The translations under genes were made by a program, and so were the position numbers. A stretch of DNA of 64,000 nt from contig CAJQOM010000009.1 of assembly GCA_905479985.1 (NCBI GenBank), forward strand, positions 1 to 64,000. The letters run 5' to 3'. Shown here one piece after another: positions 48,513 to 58,256 of the stretch (its first letter is position 1; each line of letters begins with the position of its first letter). The notes below the pieces were generated by a model. The model saw only the letters and a program-made list of their open reading frames with translations. It did no database searches and had not been told where the DNA came from. The stretch comes from an uncultured Gammaproteobacteria bacterium. Its GTDB lineage: Bacteria; Pseudomonadota; Gammaproteobacteria; Nitrosococcales; Methylophagaceae.

Positions 48513-49661
48513 ATGACAACAATACTGAACAAAGAGAGTAGTCCGATTGCGATTCGAGGGTCTTGGTGGCTGTTGATGATGTTAGCGGCTGGCTTACTGT
48601 TTTCACTGTACGGCCAGGTGTTTGATGTTTATGAAATTGGCATTGTGATCTTTGCAGCCGTTTCTCTGGCATTATTGGGCCAAAATTGGCCTGGTTTTAG
48701 ACTTCATATTGCTGCTGTCACGGGTTTAAGTCTGATTGCAATACAGCTCTATGGCGATAGTTTAGCGTCAGCAGAGAGTAATTTTTTCTTGGTTTATCTG
48801 CTGTCGAGCCAATCAGCCATTATGTGGATGAGTGCCTTATATGTGATGGCAACGGTGGCTTATTTCATTGGCTTGTTTGCTAGATCATCTTTTATTGAAA
48901 AAGTAGGCTCAGCCATGACATGGGCTGCTACGACGATGGGAATGGTCGGCTTGATGGTTCGCTGGAGAGAGTCTTACCTGATTAGTCATGATGTGGGCCA
49001 TGTGCCTGTTAGTAATTTATACGAAGTGTTTATCTTGTTTTCGGTGATTACCGCTTTATTGTATTTATTTTATGAACGTCGTTTTAGAACCCGCGCTCTG
49101 GGTGGTTTTGTATTATTAGTGATCAGTGCCGCAGTGGGGTTTTTATTGTGGTATGCCTTTGACCGCGGCGCTGCTGATATTCAACCTTTGGTCCCTGCAT
49201 TGCAAAGTTATTGGATGAAGATCCATGTGCCCGCTAATTTTGTTGGCTACGGTGCTTTTGCAATGGCAGCGATGATTGGTACCGCGTATTTGTTAACGTC
49301 ATGGGCTCGCGACAGACAATCACAAGGGGTCATGGCAACGATGATGCCGGACCTGGTTGTGATGGAAGACTTGATGTATAAAACCATTGCTTTAGGTTTC
49401 GCTTTCTTCACTGTCGCTACCGTTTTAGGTGCACTGTGGGCGGCTGAGGCTTGGGGTGGTTATTGGTCTTGGGATCCCAAGGAAACATGGGCATTAATCG
49501 TCTGGCTCAATTACGCGGCTTGGCTGCATATGCGGATGATGAAAGGCTGGCACGGCCGTCCGATGGCTTGGTGGGCTGTTATTGGTTTGTTTGTTACGCT
49601 GTTTGCCTTTTTAGGGGTGAATATGTTTTTAGGTGGTTTGCACTCATACGGCGAGTTATAA
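48513..49661 (+). CDS. ccsA: Cytochrome c biogenesis protein CcsA/ResC (System II)
   Basis: The haem channel and ligase partner of ResB. It is a 382-residue membrane protein with about eight helices. The haem-binding WWD-type motif is WGGYWSWDPKETWALIVW near residue 318. Flanking His candidates include HVPVSNLYEV and the HSYGEL end. It acts with ResB to attach haem to periplasmic apocytochromes such as c4. It ends 24 bases before dsbA. Confidence 0.95.
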   Translation: MTTILNKESSPIAIRGSWWLLMMLAAGLLFSLYGQVFDVYEIGIVIFAAVSLALLGQNWPGFRLHIAAVTGLSLIAIQLYGDSLASAESNFFLVYLLSSQSAIMWMSALYVMATVAYFIGLFARSSFIEKVGSAMTWAATTMGMVGLMVRWRESYLISHDVGHVPVSNLYEVFILFSVITALLYLFYERRFRTRALGGFVLLVISAAVGFLLWYAFDRGAADIQPLVPALQSYWMKIHVPANFVGYGAFAMAAMIGTAYLLTSWARDRQSQGVMATMMPDLVVMEDLMYKTIALGFAFFTVATVLGALWAAEAWGGYWSWDPKETWALIVWLNYAAWLHMRMMKGWHGRPMAWWAVIGLFVTLFAFLGVNMFLGGLHSYGEL

Positions 49662-49685
49662 GGTTAATTGAAGGATATTTTTAGG

Positions 49686-50321
49686 ATGAATAAATTGATT
49701 AAAGCGCTATTGGTATTGGCCTTGTCTTTAACTTCTATTAGTGCGATGGCATTACCATTGGCTTATGTTGAAGGTGAGCATTATAAAGTGACGACACAGC
49801 GGTTAGCGGTCAGCGATGAGCGTGCTGTTGAGGTGGTTGAGTTGTTTATGTACACCTGTCCGCACTGCTATCACCTTGAACCTGAAGTCGCAGATTGGCA
49901 GGCCTCGATGGCGGGTGAGGAAACAGTGAGTTTTGTTCAGATACCTGCGGTTTTTGGACAGAATCAAATTCCATTAGCGACTGCTTTTTATGCAGCGGAA
50001 GCGTTAGGGTTATCTGAAAAATTACATCCGTTGTTGTTTGAAGGTATTCATGAAGATGGGATTAACTTGTCTTCGAAAAAAGCAATATTAGATTATGTTG
50101 CTGAGCAGGATGTGGATCGTGCTAGTTTTGACAAGATGATGGGATCGTTTGCCGTTAAAACAAAAGTTAAAAAAGCGGCAGCGTTGACGAAAATGTCTGG
50201 CATTACCGGTGTTCCTGCTTTTGTTGTGAACGGCCGATACCAAACCAGTGCTCCGATGGCGGGCAGTGTTGCAGGCATGTTTGAAGTGGTAGATTTTTTG
50301 GTCGAACAATCACAGCATTAA
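49686..50321 (+). CDS. dsbA: Thiol:disulfide interchange protein DsbA
   Basis: The periplasmic oxidase that forms disulfides in exported proteins. Signal peptide to about residue 22 (SAMA). The thioredoxin-fold active site is YTCPHCYHLEPEV near 56-59, and the cis-Pro loop is GITGVPAFVV. ATG 49686 is chosen; the TTG at 49668 would give a poor N-terminus. DsbA may oxidise the CxxCH of apocytochromes before ResB/CcsA act, so the neighbourhood fits. Confidence 0.94.
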   Translation: MNKLIKALLVLALSLTSISAMALPLAYVEGEHYKVTTQRLAVSDERAVEVVELFMYTCPHCYHLEPEVADWQASMAGEETVSFVQIPAVFGQNQIPLATAFYAAEALGLSEKLHPLLFEGIHEDGINLSSKKAILDYVAEQDVDRASFDKMMGSFAVKTKVKKAAALTKMSGITGVPAFVVNGRYQTSAPMAGSVAGMFEVVDFLVEQSQH

Positions 50322-50350
50322 TTAAAAGAATACAGTTAGGTAGGCCAATA

Positions 50351-51991
50351 TTATTCCGTCAGACAACGGTTTCTGCCGCTTTCTTTTGCTTTATATAAGG
50401 CTTGGTCAGCGCGTTTAAAGACGTCTTCGAGGGTGTCATTTTCTTTGAAGCTGGCTAAACCAGCAGAAGCTGTAATGGTGACGGCTTGCCCTTCATAATG
50501 AAATTTTGATTGTGTTACCTTTTCACGGATTTTATTGGCAAGACCTAAGGTGTCGTTAAGTTGGGTTTCTGGAAAAACGCCCATAAACTCTTCACCACCA
50601 TAGCGGGCAATAAAGTCGGCATCTCGGGTTTGTGATGTGAAAATTTGGGCGATAGTTTTGAGTACTTTATCGCCTGCCGCGTGACCATATTCGTCGTTAA
50701 CCTTTTTGAAAAAGTCGATGTCCCAAAGAATGATACTGAGTGGTTTTTTATAACGTTGCCACCGGGTATATTCTTTTTCTAAAATTTCATTGAGTGCCTG
50801 ACGATTCCAGATACCGGTGAGCGGATCTTTGAGGGCTAAGTCTCGCGAACGCATCGCCGATTGGCGTAACTCGACACTTTCTTGTTCCATGAGGTGGATG
50901 CGTTGTTTGAGTGCTTGTATTTGTTTTTTAGATTGTTCGAACTGTGATTGATCTGACTGGCGATAGGAATCGAAATGTTGATTAAGGAAATCGAGCCGTT
51001 CGTTCACGGTTAGTTTTAATTGATCTAAGTTATCAGCGACTTCGACATGACTGATAATGCCTTTGACCTCTTGTTCAACAGCGCGGCCAAGATGGTGACG
51101 TTCTTGGAATGCTTTATTGTCTTCATCGGTGCCGATATGAATCTGTTCATCAAGTTCACTCAGCCTTGCGGTTAGTGACTTGAGGAAAGTCTCGTATTCT
51201 TGTTTTTCAGCGAGGACTTGCGAACCTAGCGCGCTGATAATATCTGCAATTTCATCGATGACGCCCGGCAAAGCCTGTTCTGCTATGCCTGCTTCTATTT
51301 GGCGTCGAATGGCTGTTGTTCTTTTGGTCAGTGCAGGTGGTAAGGACAGACGCTCTAATAACTGCATTAATAGTATATGTGCTGGCGGTTGTGTTGTTTG
51401 AGGCTGTATAGCGGCAGCTGGGGCCGGCTCAGACTCTTCCGAGAGTGCTATTGTTGCATTGGTCGTATCATCGCCGCTTTCGTCCTGTTTATGACTATTG
51501 AATAAGCCGAAACCAAAGCCACTGCTTTTTGTTTTAATATTGTCATTTAAACAATTTTCTAATAAGGCACTTAGTTGGGGTAATAAAGCGTTTATATCGG
51601 TATTACTGGCAGGTTTGAACTGTTTTGCCAGCTTCTTAGCCTCTTTTTTGTAAGTTTTTGAGATATTTAAAGCAGTGAGGAGGGTAGCGAGTATTTCCCC
51701 CGTGGTTTGAGGTCTATTTTTACTGTTTTCGAGCTTGATGATAGAGCCTTCTATTTTTTCTAAAATGTGCTCGATTTCTTGTTGTTCCTGGCTTTTTTTT
51801 CTGAGTGAGGTTCTTAGAGAAGAAAGGTGGCTATCCAGTGTCGAATCCAGGCCTTGTGCTATTAGGGCTAAACGGCCTAAGCTGCGTCGTAATAAGGTGT
51901 CGAGTTGCTGTTGTTGTTCTAGCTCCGTGACGGACTTGTAATACTTTTGTTTCCACTGGCTCAGTTGTTGTTGAATCGTATCATTGTCCAT
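50351..51991 (-). CDS. GGDEF diguanylate cyclase (DgcH-like position)
   Basis: A predicted c-di-GMP synthase of 546 residues with no membrane helix. About 370 residues of mostly helical, coiled-coil-rich sequence precede the GGDEF domain, which starts near KDPLTGIWNRQAL. Catalytic WDIDFFKKVND and RYGGEEF (near 462) are intact, and RDAD just before it is a good RxxD inhibitory site. The place beside dsbA and cytochrome c4 matches the ultra-conserved DgcH gene of Pseudomonas (from memory), so orthology is likely but not shown. Confidence 0.92.
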   Translation of the reverse strand: MDNDTIQQQLSQWKQKYYKSVTELEQQQQLDTLLRRSLGRLALIAQGLDSTLDSHLSSLRTSLRKKSQEQQEIEHILEKIEGSIIKLENSKNRPQTTGEILATLLTALNISKTYKKEAKKLAKQFKPASNTDINALLPQLSALLENCLNDNIKTKSSGFGFGLFNSHKQDESGDDTTNATIALSEESEPAPAAAIQPQTTQPPAHILLMQLLERLSLPPALTKRTTAIRRQIEAGIAEQALPGVIDEIADIISALGSQVLAEKQEYETFLKSLTARLSELDEQIHIGTDEDNKAFQERHHLGRAVEQEVKGIISHVEVADNLDQLKLTVNERLDFLNQHFDSYRQSDQSQFEQSKKQIQALKQRIHLMEQESVELRQSAMRSRDLALKDPLTGIWNRQALNEILEKEYTRWQRYKKPLSIILWDIDFFKKVNDEYGHAAGDKVLKTIAQIFTSQTRDADFIARYGGEEFMGVFPETQLNDTLGLANKIREKVTQSKFHYEGQAVTITASAGLASFKENDTLEDVFKRADQALYKAKESGRNRCLTE

Positions 51992-52007
51992 AGTTAAACC
52001 TATTCAA

Positions 52008-53417
52008 TTACAAAGCAGAAGGGGGATATCCTTGTGGTGGATATGCGGTGTTTTCTAGTTGATTTGGCTGATTATCATTGATGCTATCGTACAATAAAAT
52101 ATCGTAGTATCGGCGAATATTTTCAATATAACGGACAGGTTCATTACCCCTGGCATAACCGTGTCGTGTTTTGCTATACCATTTTTTTTTGCTCAAAAGG
52201 GGTAGGTTTTGTTTAATATCAGGCCATAAATCTGGGTTTTGGCCATTTTGTTGGGTAATGATACGAACGTCTTCTATATGGCCTAGGCCGACGTTATAGG
52301 CTGCCAAGGCTATCCAGGTTTTATCGGGCTCGGGTATGCGTTCAGGTAGACGGTTTTTGAGGCTGTTTAAATAGCCGGCGCCAGCAAAAACACTTTGTTT
52401 TGGATCTGTTCTATCATCAATTTTCATTTGCTTGGCAGTGGCATTGGTGATCATCATTAAGCCTTTCACACCAGTATGTGAGATCGCTTTGGGATCCCAG
52501 TGTGACTCTTGGTAGGAGATGGCAGCGAGGAGGCGCCAATCGATATCGAATTTGGCAGAAGCTTGCTTGAATAGTGGTTGATAGGTGGGTAATTGGGTGA
52601 TAATTTTTCGATAGAGGGCACGGGTGTCGACATAATCAAAACGCCGGATATGACCATAATATTTCTCGATGAGTCTATCAAGTTTTCCGGAGGCGGTGAG
52701 TGCGTCGAAGAAGTGTTGGATTTCGCTATATAAGCTATCGTCTTCAGAGCGTGTTAAAGCCCAAGCTAATTGCTGAGGATCTGAGATGTCAAAAGCAACA
52801 CGTAATTCTGGAAAGAAGTTTTGTTGTGCGGCGATTTCATTGGAGTCGGCCACGGTGTAATCGATCATTTCTAACTGAACTAATTCGAGAAGGTGGCTAC
52901 TATCAAGTCGTTTATTGGCAACCCACTGTAAGGCTGGCACATCGGCTTGATGTTGTTTAAGTTGTTCGACATGACTACTGTCAGCAACCACTTCAAGTAG
53001 GCCGCCGGTGATGGCTGGGAGGTTTTTAGGTCGGCGGTTACCTTGGCGGTAGACCAGTTGTTGTGTGACTTCTTGATAGACAGGACCAAAGCGTAGGGCT
53101 TTTTCGCGCTCTGGGGTGATAGTCAGCCCAGCAGCGGCGAGATCAGCGTGACCTTGTTCTAATAAGTGCAGCATATTGCTTAAGTTATCGGGGACAATAA
53201 TGTTGAGTTTGACGCCAAGATGTTGTGCAAAAAGGGCAGCGAGTTCGTATTCTAGACCGGCTAAGTTATCGCCTTTTTGGTAGTAGCTTGTTGGACTGTA
53301 ACGGCTTAGGACATTGAGTTCACCGCGTTGTTTTATTTGTTCAAGTTGCGATCCCGTTTCACTGCATGACGTGAGGATAGATAAGCCTACAAATAGCAAG
53401 ATCAAACGGAATTTCAA
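52008..53417 (-). CDS. mltF: Membrane-bound lytic transglycosylase F (MltF)
   Basis: A peptidoglycan-cleaving lipoprotein. A lipobox LTSC ends the signal peptide. A solute-binding-like domain (about 30-250) comes next (VLSRYSPTSYYQKGDNLAGLEYELAALFA in pieces), then a lysozyme-like SLT domain with the catalytic Glu in SYQESHWDP near 302 and GVKGLMMIT. I choose TTG 53417, which follows TAAGG and gives a clean signal peptide; GTG 53465 would add 16 residues. The gene is monocistronic or shares a transcript with tadA. Confidence 0.93.
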   Translation of the reverse strand: MKFRLILLFVGLSILTSCSETGSQLEQIKQRGELNVLSRYSPTSYYQKGDNLAGLEYELAALFAQHLGVKLNIIVPDNLSNMLHLLEQGHADLAAAGLTITPEREKALRFGPVYQEVTQQLVYRQGNRRPKNLPAITGGLLEVVADSSHVEQLKQHQADVPALQWVANKRLDSSHLLELVQLEMIDYTVADSNEIAAQQNFFPELRVAFDISDPQQLAWALTRSEDDSLYSEIQHFFDALTASGKLDRLIEKYYGHIRRFDYVDTRALYRKIITQLPTYQPLFKQASAKFDIDWRLLAAISYQESHWDPKAISHTGVKGLMMITNATAKQMKIDDRTDPKQSVFAGAGYLNSLKNRLPERIPEPDKTWIALAAYNVGLGHIEDVRIITQQNGQNPDLWPDIKQNLPLLSKKKWYSKTRHGYARGNEPVRYIENIRRYYDILLYDSINDNQPNQLENTAYPPQGYPPSAL

Positions 53418-53493
53418 TGTAATAGCCTTACAAGTGATATTTCGTTGATTATCGCATTTATGCACTCGATGTTCACAGGCTTAGTTCGCACTT

Positions 53494-53949
53494 TTATTGA
53501 CGACGGGCTTTAAAGAATTGGCGGAGTAGTTGACTACTTTGTTCAGAGAGTAAGCCATGCTCACACTGTACATGGTGATTGAGTCTATTATTATTGAGGA
53601 CATCAAAGCCACTGACTATTGCACCGGTTTTAGGCTCTTTGGCTGCGAAGACTAACCGTGCTATTCGACTGTGAATGATGGCGCCAGTACACATTAGGCA
53701 AGGCTCTAAAGTGACATAGAGTGTTGTGTTAGGTAAGCGATAATTATTGTTATTTAAGCAGGCTGCGCGGATGGCTTGTATTTCTGCGTGAGCCGTTGGG
53801 TCATTGCTCGAAATGGGTTGATTCCAGCCTTCACCGATGAGGTTATTTTCGTGAACGATGACGGCGCCAACAGGCACTTCATCTTGTTGCTGTGCTTTTT
53901 CTGCGAGTGTGAGTGCATGACGCATCCATTTTTCATCATCAGGGGTCAT
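53494..53949 (-). CDS. tadA: tRNA-specific adenosine deaminase TadA
   Basis: Makes inosine at the wobble position of tRNA-Arg(ACG). Zinc and catalytic residues lie in TAHAEIQAI (HAE, near residue 55) and PCLMCTGAI (near 83). The length of 151 residues is normal. The start overlaps the end of waaA by 11 bases, and mltF follows. Confidence 0.95.
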   Translation of the reverse strand: MTPDDEKWMRHALTLAEKAQQQDEVPVGAVIVHENNLIGEGWNQPISSNDPTAHAEIQAIRAACLNNNNYRLPNTTLYVTLEPCLMCTGAIIHSRIARLVFAAKEPKTGAIVSGFDVLNNNRLNHHVQCEHGLLSEQSSQLLRQFFKARRQ

Positions 53950-55216
53950 GGATGACGATATGGCGTTTGATGAGGTTTGCCAGTCTTATGCTAGCGCCTT
54001 GGCTAGCGGCAATGAGTTTCAAGCCGGCTTCGCCCATTTTGGCGCGTTGTTCGGCATTATCTAATAATCGAATGACATTATCAGCAAGGTCTTCGGCCTG
54101 GCCCACTGGTATTACGGCTTCAGCATCAATAAATCGGCGGGTGATGTCATTGAAATTAAAGAAATGTGGCCCGACCAGTACGGCTCTGCCTAATGCGGCG
54201 GGTTCGAGAATATTATGACCGCCATGTGGAACAAGGCTACCACCGACAAAAGCGACATCAGAAGCGGCATAGAATAAGGGCAGTTCGCCCATTGTGTCGA
54301 CAACGAGTACTTGGATGTCGGATGAACAAGGTAATTGTTCACTGCGTCTGAGCGTTTTGAATCCCGTTTTGTGCGTAAGCGCGGTGACGCGGTCAAAGCG
54401 TTCAGGATGGCGTGGGACGATAATCAACAGTAAGTTTGGAAATTTTGAGCGAATTTGTCTTGAGGCATGGAGAATAATTTCTTCTTCCCCTTCATGCGTA
54501 CTGGCGGCAACCCAAACAGGTCGGTTATTGTCCCACATCATGCGCATTGCACTGGCTTGTTCGACGATGCTGGCAGGGAGGTTGGTTTCGTATTTGAGGT
54601 TGCCGATCGCGTGGACATCGGTGATATCAGCACCAAGGAGATGAAAGTTATCGCGGTCATGTTGGCCTTGGGCGGCAATGAAGCGCAGGCTATTGAGTAC
54701 CATTTTAGTTAATTTAGGAAAGCGGGCGTAGCCTTTGGCTGAACGGTCTGACATTCGTGCATTGGCGAGTACGAGTGGAATATTGTGTTGTTTGCAGCTT
54801 AATAATAAGTTGGGCCAGATTTCCGTTTCCATAATGACGCCGAAAACAGGCCGGTTAATTTTTAAAAACCGATTGATTGCCAAGGGTAAGTCATAAGGTA
54901 AATAACAATGGGCAACGGAATCAGAAAACAATAATTTGACGCGTTCGCTGCCAGTAGGCGTCATGGTGGTGATTAACAGTTGATGTTTTGGGTAGGTTAT
55001 TTGTAGGCTTTTTACCAAAGGGCGGCAGGCTTCGACTTCCCCGACCGAGACAGCATGTATCCATATTACTGGCGCTGGTCTGGTGAGTGGGGGACTATTA
55101 CCAAAGCGTTCTGACCAACGCTGCCAATAAGCAGGCGCGCGGATACCTCGCCAAGTAAGCCGTAAGATGACTAAAGGTAAGCAGATATAAAATAAGGTGG
55201 TATAAAGTAATTTCAA
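53939..55216 (-). CDS. waaA: Kdo transferase WaaA (KdtA)
   Basis: Adds Kdo residues to lipid A precursor at the inner face of the inner membrane. A GT-B glycosyltransferase of 425 residues with an N-terminal anchor (LLYTTLFYICLPLVILRL). IWIHAVSVGEVEACRPLV, LLITTMTPTGSERV, METEIWPNLL and the C-terminal GGSLVPHGGHNILEPAALG (in pieces) are family-typical. The start is a TTG at 55216. lpxL is divergent beside it, so both LPS genes share the intergenic region. Confidence 0.94.
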   Translation of the reverse strand: MKLLYTTLFYICLPLVILRLTWRGIRAPAYWQRWSERFGNSPPLTRPAPVIWIHAVSVGEVEACRPLVKSLQITYPKHQLLITTMTPTGSERVKLLFSDSVAHCYLPYDLPLAINRFLKINRPVFGVIMETEIWPNLLLSCKQHNIPLVLANARMSDRSAKGYARFPKLTKMVLNSLRFIAAQGQHDRDNFHLLGADITDVHAIGNLKYETNLPASIVEQASAMRMMWDNNRPVWVAASTHEGEEEIILHASRQIRSKFPNLLLIIVPRHPERFDRVTALTHKTGFKTLRRSEQLPCSSDIQVLVVDTMGELPLFYAASDVAFVGGSLVPHGGHNILEPAALGRAVLVGPHFFNFNDITRRFIDAEAVIPVGQAEDLADNVIRLLDNAEQRAKMGEAGLKLIAASQGASIRLANLIKRHIVIHDP

Positions 55217-55300
55217 GCGTGTATCTTTTTGTTCGTTTATTTAGCGGTAAACCAGTGAGAATGATAGCATAGGCGCTAAATTTCTTAATGATTGGTCGAC

Positions 55301-56215
55301 ATGGCATTTTTTCAAAAGCAGTTTTTACATCCCCGTTTCTGGGCTAGTTGGCTTGGTTTGGGTTTGATGCGCTTATCGGTTTATTTGCCGGTGCAGCTGC
55401 AAATGTTATCAGGTCGTTTGGTGGCTTGGGTTATTACGCCACTGACATCCTCGAGAAGGTTGATTGCTGAGCGTAATATTGCATTATGTTTTCCAGAGTT
55501 AACGGAACAGCAAAGAGCAGATTTATTAGACGATAATATGCGCACAATGGGTATGTTGTTGCTTGAAATGGCGCTGAGTTGGTGGGGTAGTGACAGTAGC
55601 TTAGAAAAACGCGTGCGTTACGAAGGCTTGGAGCATCTTGATAGGGGGCTAGCGAAAGGCAAAGGTGTTATTTTGTTGACGGGGCATTTTACCAGTATGG
55701 AACTGGGCGGCCGATTGATAATGCTGAAAAAACCGTGCTATGTGATGTTTAGGGAATTAAAAAATCCATTATTTAATGCGGTGATGATGCAATCTCGTGT
55801 ACATCATAGTGAAGGAATTGTGTTACAGGAAGATCCCCGAGCGATGATACGGGCTTTGAGAAAGAATAAAATTGTGTGGTACGCGCCCGATCAAGATTAT
55901 GGCCGGAAATTGAGTATTTTTGCTGAATTTTTTGGTAATACAGCGGCAACAGTGCCGGCCACAGCACGGATGGCTAAGATGAGTGGTGCGGCGGTGGTGC
56001 CTTTTGTGCCGCGGCGTGAAGCGGATGGCAGCTATACATTAACCTTGAGTCCAGCATTGGAGGATTTTCCTACTGGGGATGATGTTGTTGATGCCCAGAG
56101 AATTAATGATCTGATAGAGCAAGAGGTGCGCCAATCACCAGAACAATACTATTGGGTACACCGACGGTTTAAGACACAGCCAGAGGGTAAGAAAGGCTCA
56201 CTATATAAAGGCTAA
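55301..56215 (+). CDS. lpxL: LpxL-family lipid A lauroyl acyltransferase
   Basis: Adds the secondary acyl chain to Kdo2-lipid IVA. The N-terminal HPRFWASWLGLGLMRLSVYLP (in pieces) contains one membrane anchor. RNIALCFPELTE and the catalytic H-x4-E in TGHFTSMELGGR near residue 130 are seen. The later APDQDYGRKLSIFAEFFG (in pieces) is also typical. ATG 55301 is chosen over TTG 55292. LpxL and LpxM types are not easily separated, so the exact position acylated is open. Confidence 0.9.
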   Translation: MAFFQKQFLHPRFWASWLGLGLMRLSVYLPVQLQMLSGRLVAWVITPLTSSRRLIAERNIALCFPELTEQQRADLLDDNMRTMGMLLLEMALSWWGSDSSLEKRVRYEGLEHLDRGLAKGKGVILLTGHFTSMELGGRLIMLKKPCYVMFRELKNPLFNAVMMQSRVHHSEGIVLQEDPRAMIRALRKNKIVWYAPDQDYGRKLSIFAEFFGNTAATVPATARMAKMSGAAVVPFVPRREADGSYTLTLSPALEDFPTGDDVVDAQRINDLIEQEVRQSPEQYYWVHRRFKTQPEGKKGSLYKG

Positions 56216-56276
56216 ATTAAAAGTGTGCTCAGCTGAGCTTATTCTAAATATTGTTGGCCTGACTAAAAGTATAGGC

Positions 56277-56309
56277 AAAAAAAAGGCCATCCGAAGATGG
56301 CCTTTTTTG
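56277..56309 (-). terminator. Bidirectional terminator between lpxL and rpsI
   Basis: AAAAAAGGCCATC (56279-56291) pairs perfectly with 56296-56308 around a CGAA loop, with A and T runs on the two sides. It can therefore end both rpsI (minus) and lpxL (plus). Confidence 0.9.
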
Positions 56310-56324
56310 TTGGTAATCTGTCGA

Positions 56325-56717
56325 TTAACGTTTTGAGAATTGTGGACGTTTACGTGCTTTGTGTAAACCAATCTTCTTACGTTCAACGGCACGGGCATCA
56401 CGAGTGATGAAACCGGCTTTACGTAGCTCTGATTTTAATTCGCTGTTGTATTCAACCAATGCGCGGCTAATGCCGTGACGAATTGCGCCAGCTTGACCAT
56501 TGTTACCACCACCGCGAACGGTGATTTGAAGATCAAAGTTACTTAACATATCAACCAATTCTAATGGTTGGCGAACTACCATGCGTGACGTTTCACGTCC
56601 GAAGTAATCGTCAAGTGATCGAGTATTAATGGTGATGTTACCCGAGCCTGATTTCATAAATACGCGCGCTGTTGAACTTTTGCGGCGACCGGTTGCGTAA
56701 TGTTGTTCTGTTGCCAT
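56325..56717 (-). CDS. rpsI: 30S ribosomal protein S9
   Basis: A 130-residue S9. The start [20 protein letters not shown] (in pieces), the middle [22 protein letters not shown] (in pieces) and the basic tail [14 protein letters not shown] are unmistakable; the last Lys-Arg contacts P-site tRNA. It follows rplM by 14 bases. Confidence 0.99.
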   Translation of the reverse strand: MATEQHYATGRRKSSTARVFMKSGSGNITINTRSLDDYFGRETSRMVVRQPLELVDMLSNFDLQITVRGGGNNGQAGAIRHGISRALVEYNSELKSELRKAGFITRDARAVERKKIGLHKARKRPQFSKR

Positions 56718-56731
56718 GAGTTAGGTTCCGT

Positions 56732-57166
56732 TTAGATTTCCAGCACTTTAGGCTGTTGGGCTGTGTGTGGGTGTTCTTCGCCAGCATAAACTTTTAATTT
56801 GCTGAACATCGTACGACCCATAGAATTCTTAGGCAACATGCCTTTGACAGCAGATTTGATAACGCGATCTGGTGCTTTCTCAAGTTGCTTTTCTAATGAA
56901 ATAGATTTAATACCACCGACATAACCTGTGTGGTGATAGTAAATTTTATTTTTTAATTTATTACCTGACACATGGAGCTTCTCAGCATTGATAACAACAA
57001 TGTAATCACCAGTATCAACGTGAGGTGTGTAAATTGTTTTATGCTTTCCACGCAAACGACGCGCGATTTCAGAAGCCATACGGCCTAATGTTTTGCCGTT
57101 AGCATCGACGACAAACCAGTCGCGGCGTACTTCAGCAGGTTTTGCACTTAGTGTTGTTGTTTTCAT
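56732..57166 (-). CDS. rplM: 50S ribosomal protein L13
   Basis: A 144-residue L13, an early 50S assembly protein. [34 protein letters not shown] and [20 protein letters not shown] (in pieces) are diagnostic. It heads the rplM-rpsI operon, with a near-consensus promoter about 50 bases upstream. L13 regulates this operon in E. coli; no leader structure is obvious here. Confidence 0.99.
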   Translation of the reverse strand: MKTTTLSAKPAEVRRDWFVVDANGKTLGRMASEIARRLRGKHKTIYTPHVDTGDYIVVINAEKLHVSGNKLKNKIYYHHTGYVGGIKSISLEKQLEKAPDRVIKSAVKGMLPKNSMGRTMFSKLKVYAGEEHPHTAQQPKVLEI

Positions 57167-57217
57167 TCCGCGGTTGGCTCCAGAAAATTACGCAGGCGGG
57201 TCAAATAAAGAGGGGAA

Positions 57218-57246
57218 ATGTTACGCATTCGCTAGGATGCTGTCAA
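57218..57246 (-). promoter_or_regulatory. Sigma70 promoter of rplM-rpsI
   Basis: On the minus strand TTGACA (57241-57246) is followed after exactly 17 bases by TAACAT (57218-57223). It gives a leader of roughly 45 bases before the rplM ATG. The strength fits a ribosomal protein operon. Confidence 0.78.
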
Positions 57247-57252
57247 CTCTGA

Positions 57253-58053
57253 TTACGCCATGAAGAGTTGCAAGAGTATAGCACCTAGGACAAGACGGTA
57301 GAGAACAAATGGCCACATGCCTATTTTTTCTATCATTTTAAGGAAGAAATGAATACAGATATAAGCACTGATTGCGGAAAGTCCTGTGCCCATTATGATG
57401 GCAAACCAGTCGGTCACCAAGTCAGACTGGATAAGCTCAATGGCTTTTAAGCCGCCGGCTAACACAATGACAGGAATAGATAATAGGAATGAAAATCGGG
57501 CCGCTGCTTGTCGCGATAAACCGAGCATTAGACCTGCTGTAATGGTAATACCTGAACGTGATGTGCCGGGTATGAGTGCAATTGCTTGGGCTAACCCGAT
57601 AAATAAGATGTCGAAGAGGCTTAATTTTTGTTCATCTCGTTGCTGTTTACTTTGCCAATCTGCCCAGCCGAGCATGAGCCCGAAGATGATGGTGGTCGCG
57701 GCAATCACAAGCGGGCTGCGAAGATGGGTTTCGATAATATCGCCTAGCAGTAGGCCCGCTAAGCCGACAGGGATTGTGCCGAGTAACACAGCCCAAGCAA
57801 GTCGACTTTCACCCACCATCGCGCGCTGATTGACAGAAGCAAACCAGTCAACAGTGAGTGTCGCGACAGTTTTTCTAAAGTAGAATACAACGGCCGTTAA
57901 GGTGCCGACATGAACGGCGACATCAAAGGCGAGGCCTTGATCTTCCCAACCCGCAATAATGGGCAGCAGGATGAGGTGAGCTGAGCTTGAAATGGGTAAA
58001 AATTCGGTTAGGCCTTGCAGTAGTGCTAAAGCGAAGATTTGTATTAAGTCCAT
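57253..58053 (-). CDS. uppP: Undecaprenyl-diphosphatase UppP (BacA)
   Basis: Recycles the lipid carrier of cell-wall synthesis by removing a phosphate from undecaprenyl-PP; more of it gives bacitracin tolerance. An integral membrane protein with about seven to eight helices. The two catalytic blocks are QGLTEFLPISSSAHL near residue 15 and IALIPGTSRSGITIT near 160. The length of 266 residues is normal. Confidence 0.96.
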   Translation of the reverse strand: MDLIQIFALALLQGLTEFLPISSSAHLILLPIIAGWEDQGLAFDVAVHVGTLTAVVFYFRKTVATLTVDWFASVNQRAMVGESRLAWAVLLGTIPVGLAGLLLGDIIETHLRSPLVIAATTIIFGLMLGWADWQSKQQRDEQKLSLFDILFIGLAQAIALIPGTSRSGITITAGLMLGLSRQAAARFSFLLSIPVIVLAGGLKAIELIQSDLVTDWFAIIMGTGLSAISAYICIHFFLKMIEKIGMWPFVLYRLVLGAILLQLFMA

Positions 58054-58256
58054 TATGCGCCGAGTTTATGAAAATTGGATGGCGCTATTATACGTTCAGT
58101 TAACGCAATAGCGCTGTGTTTTGGTCATCATTATGTTAACTAGGTCGTTAAGATGGTCTTTGATATTGCTGGAGGCAGACGGTCTTAACACTAAAAGAAG
58201 GTCGGGTTTGCGTTATAATTGATGATTATCACTGGCTCAATTGCGCTATTTTAAGA

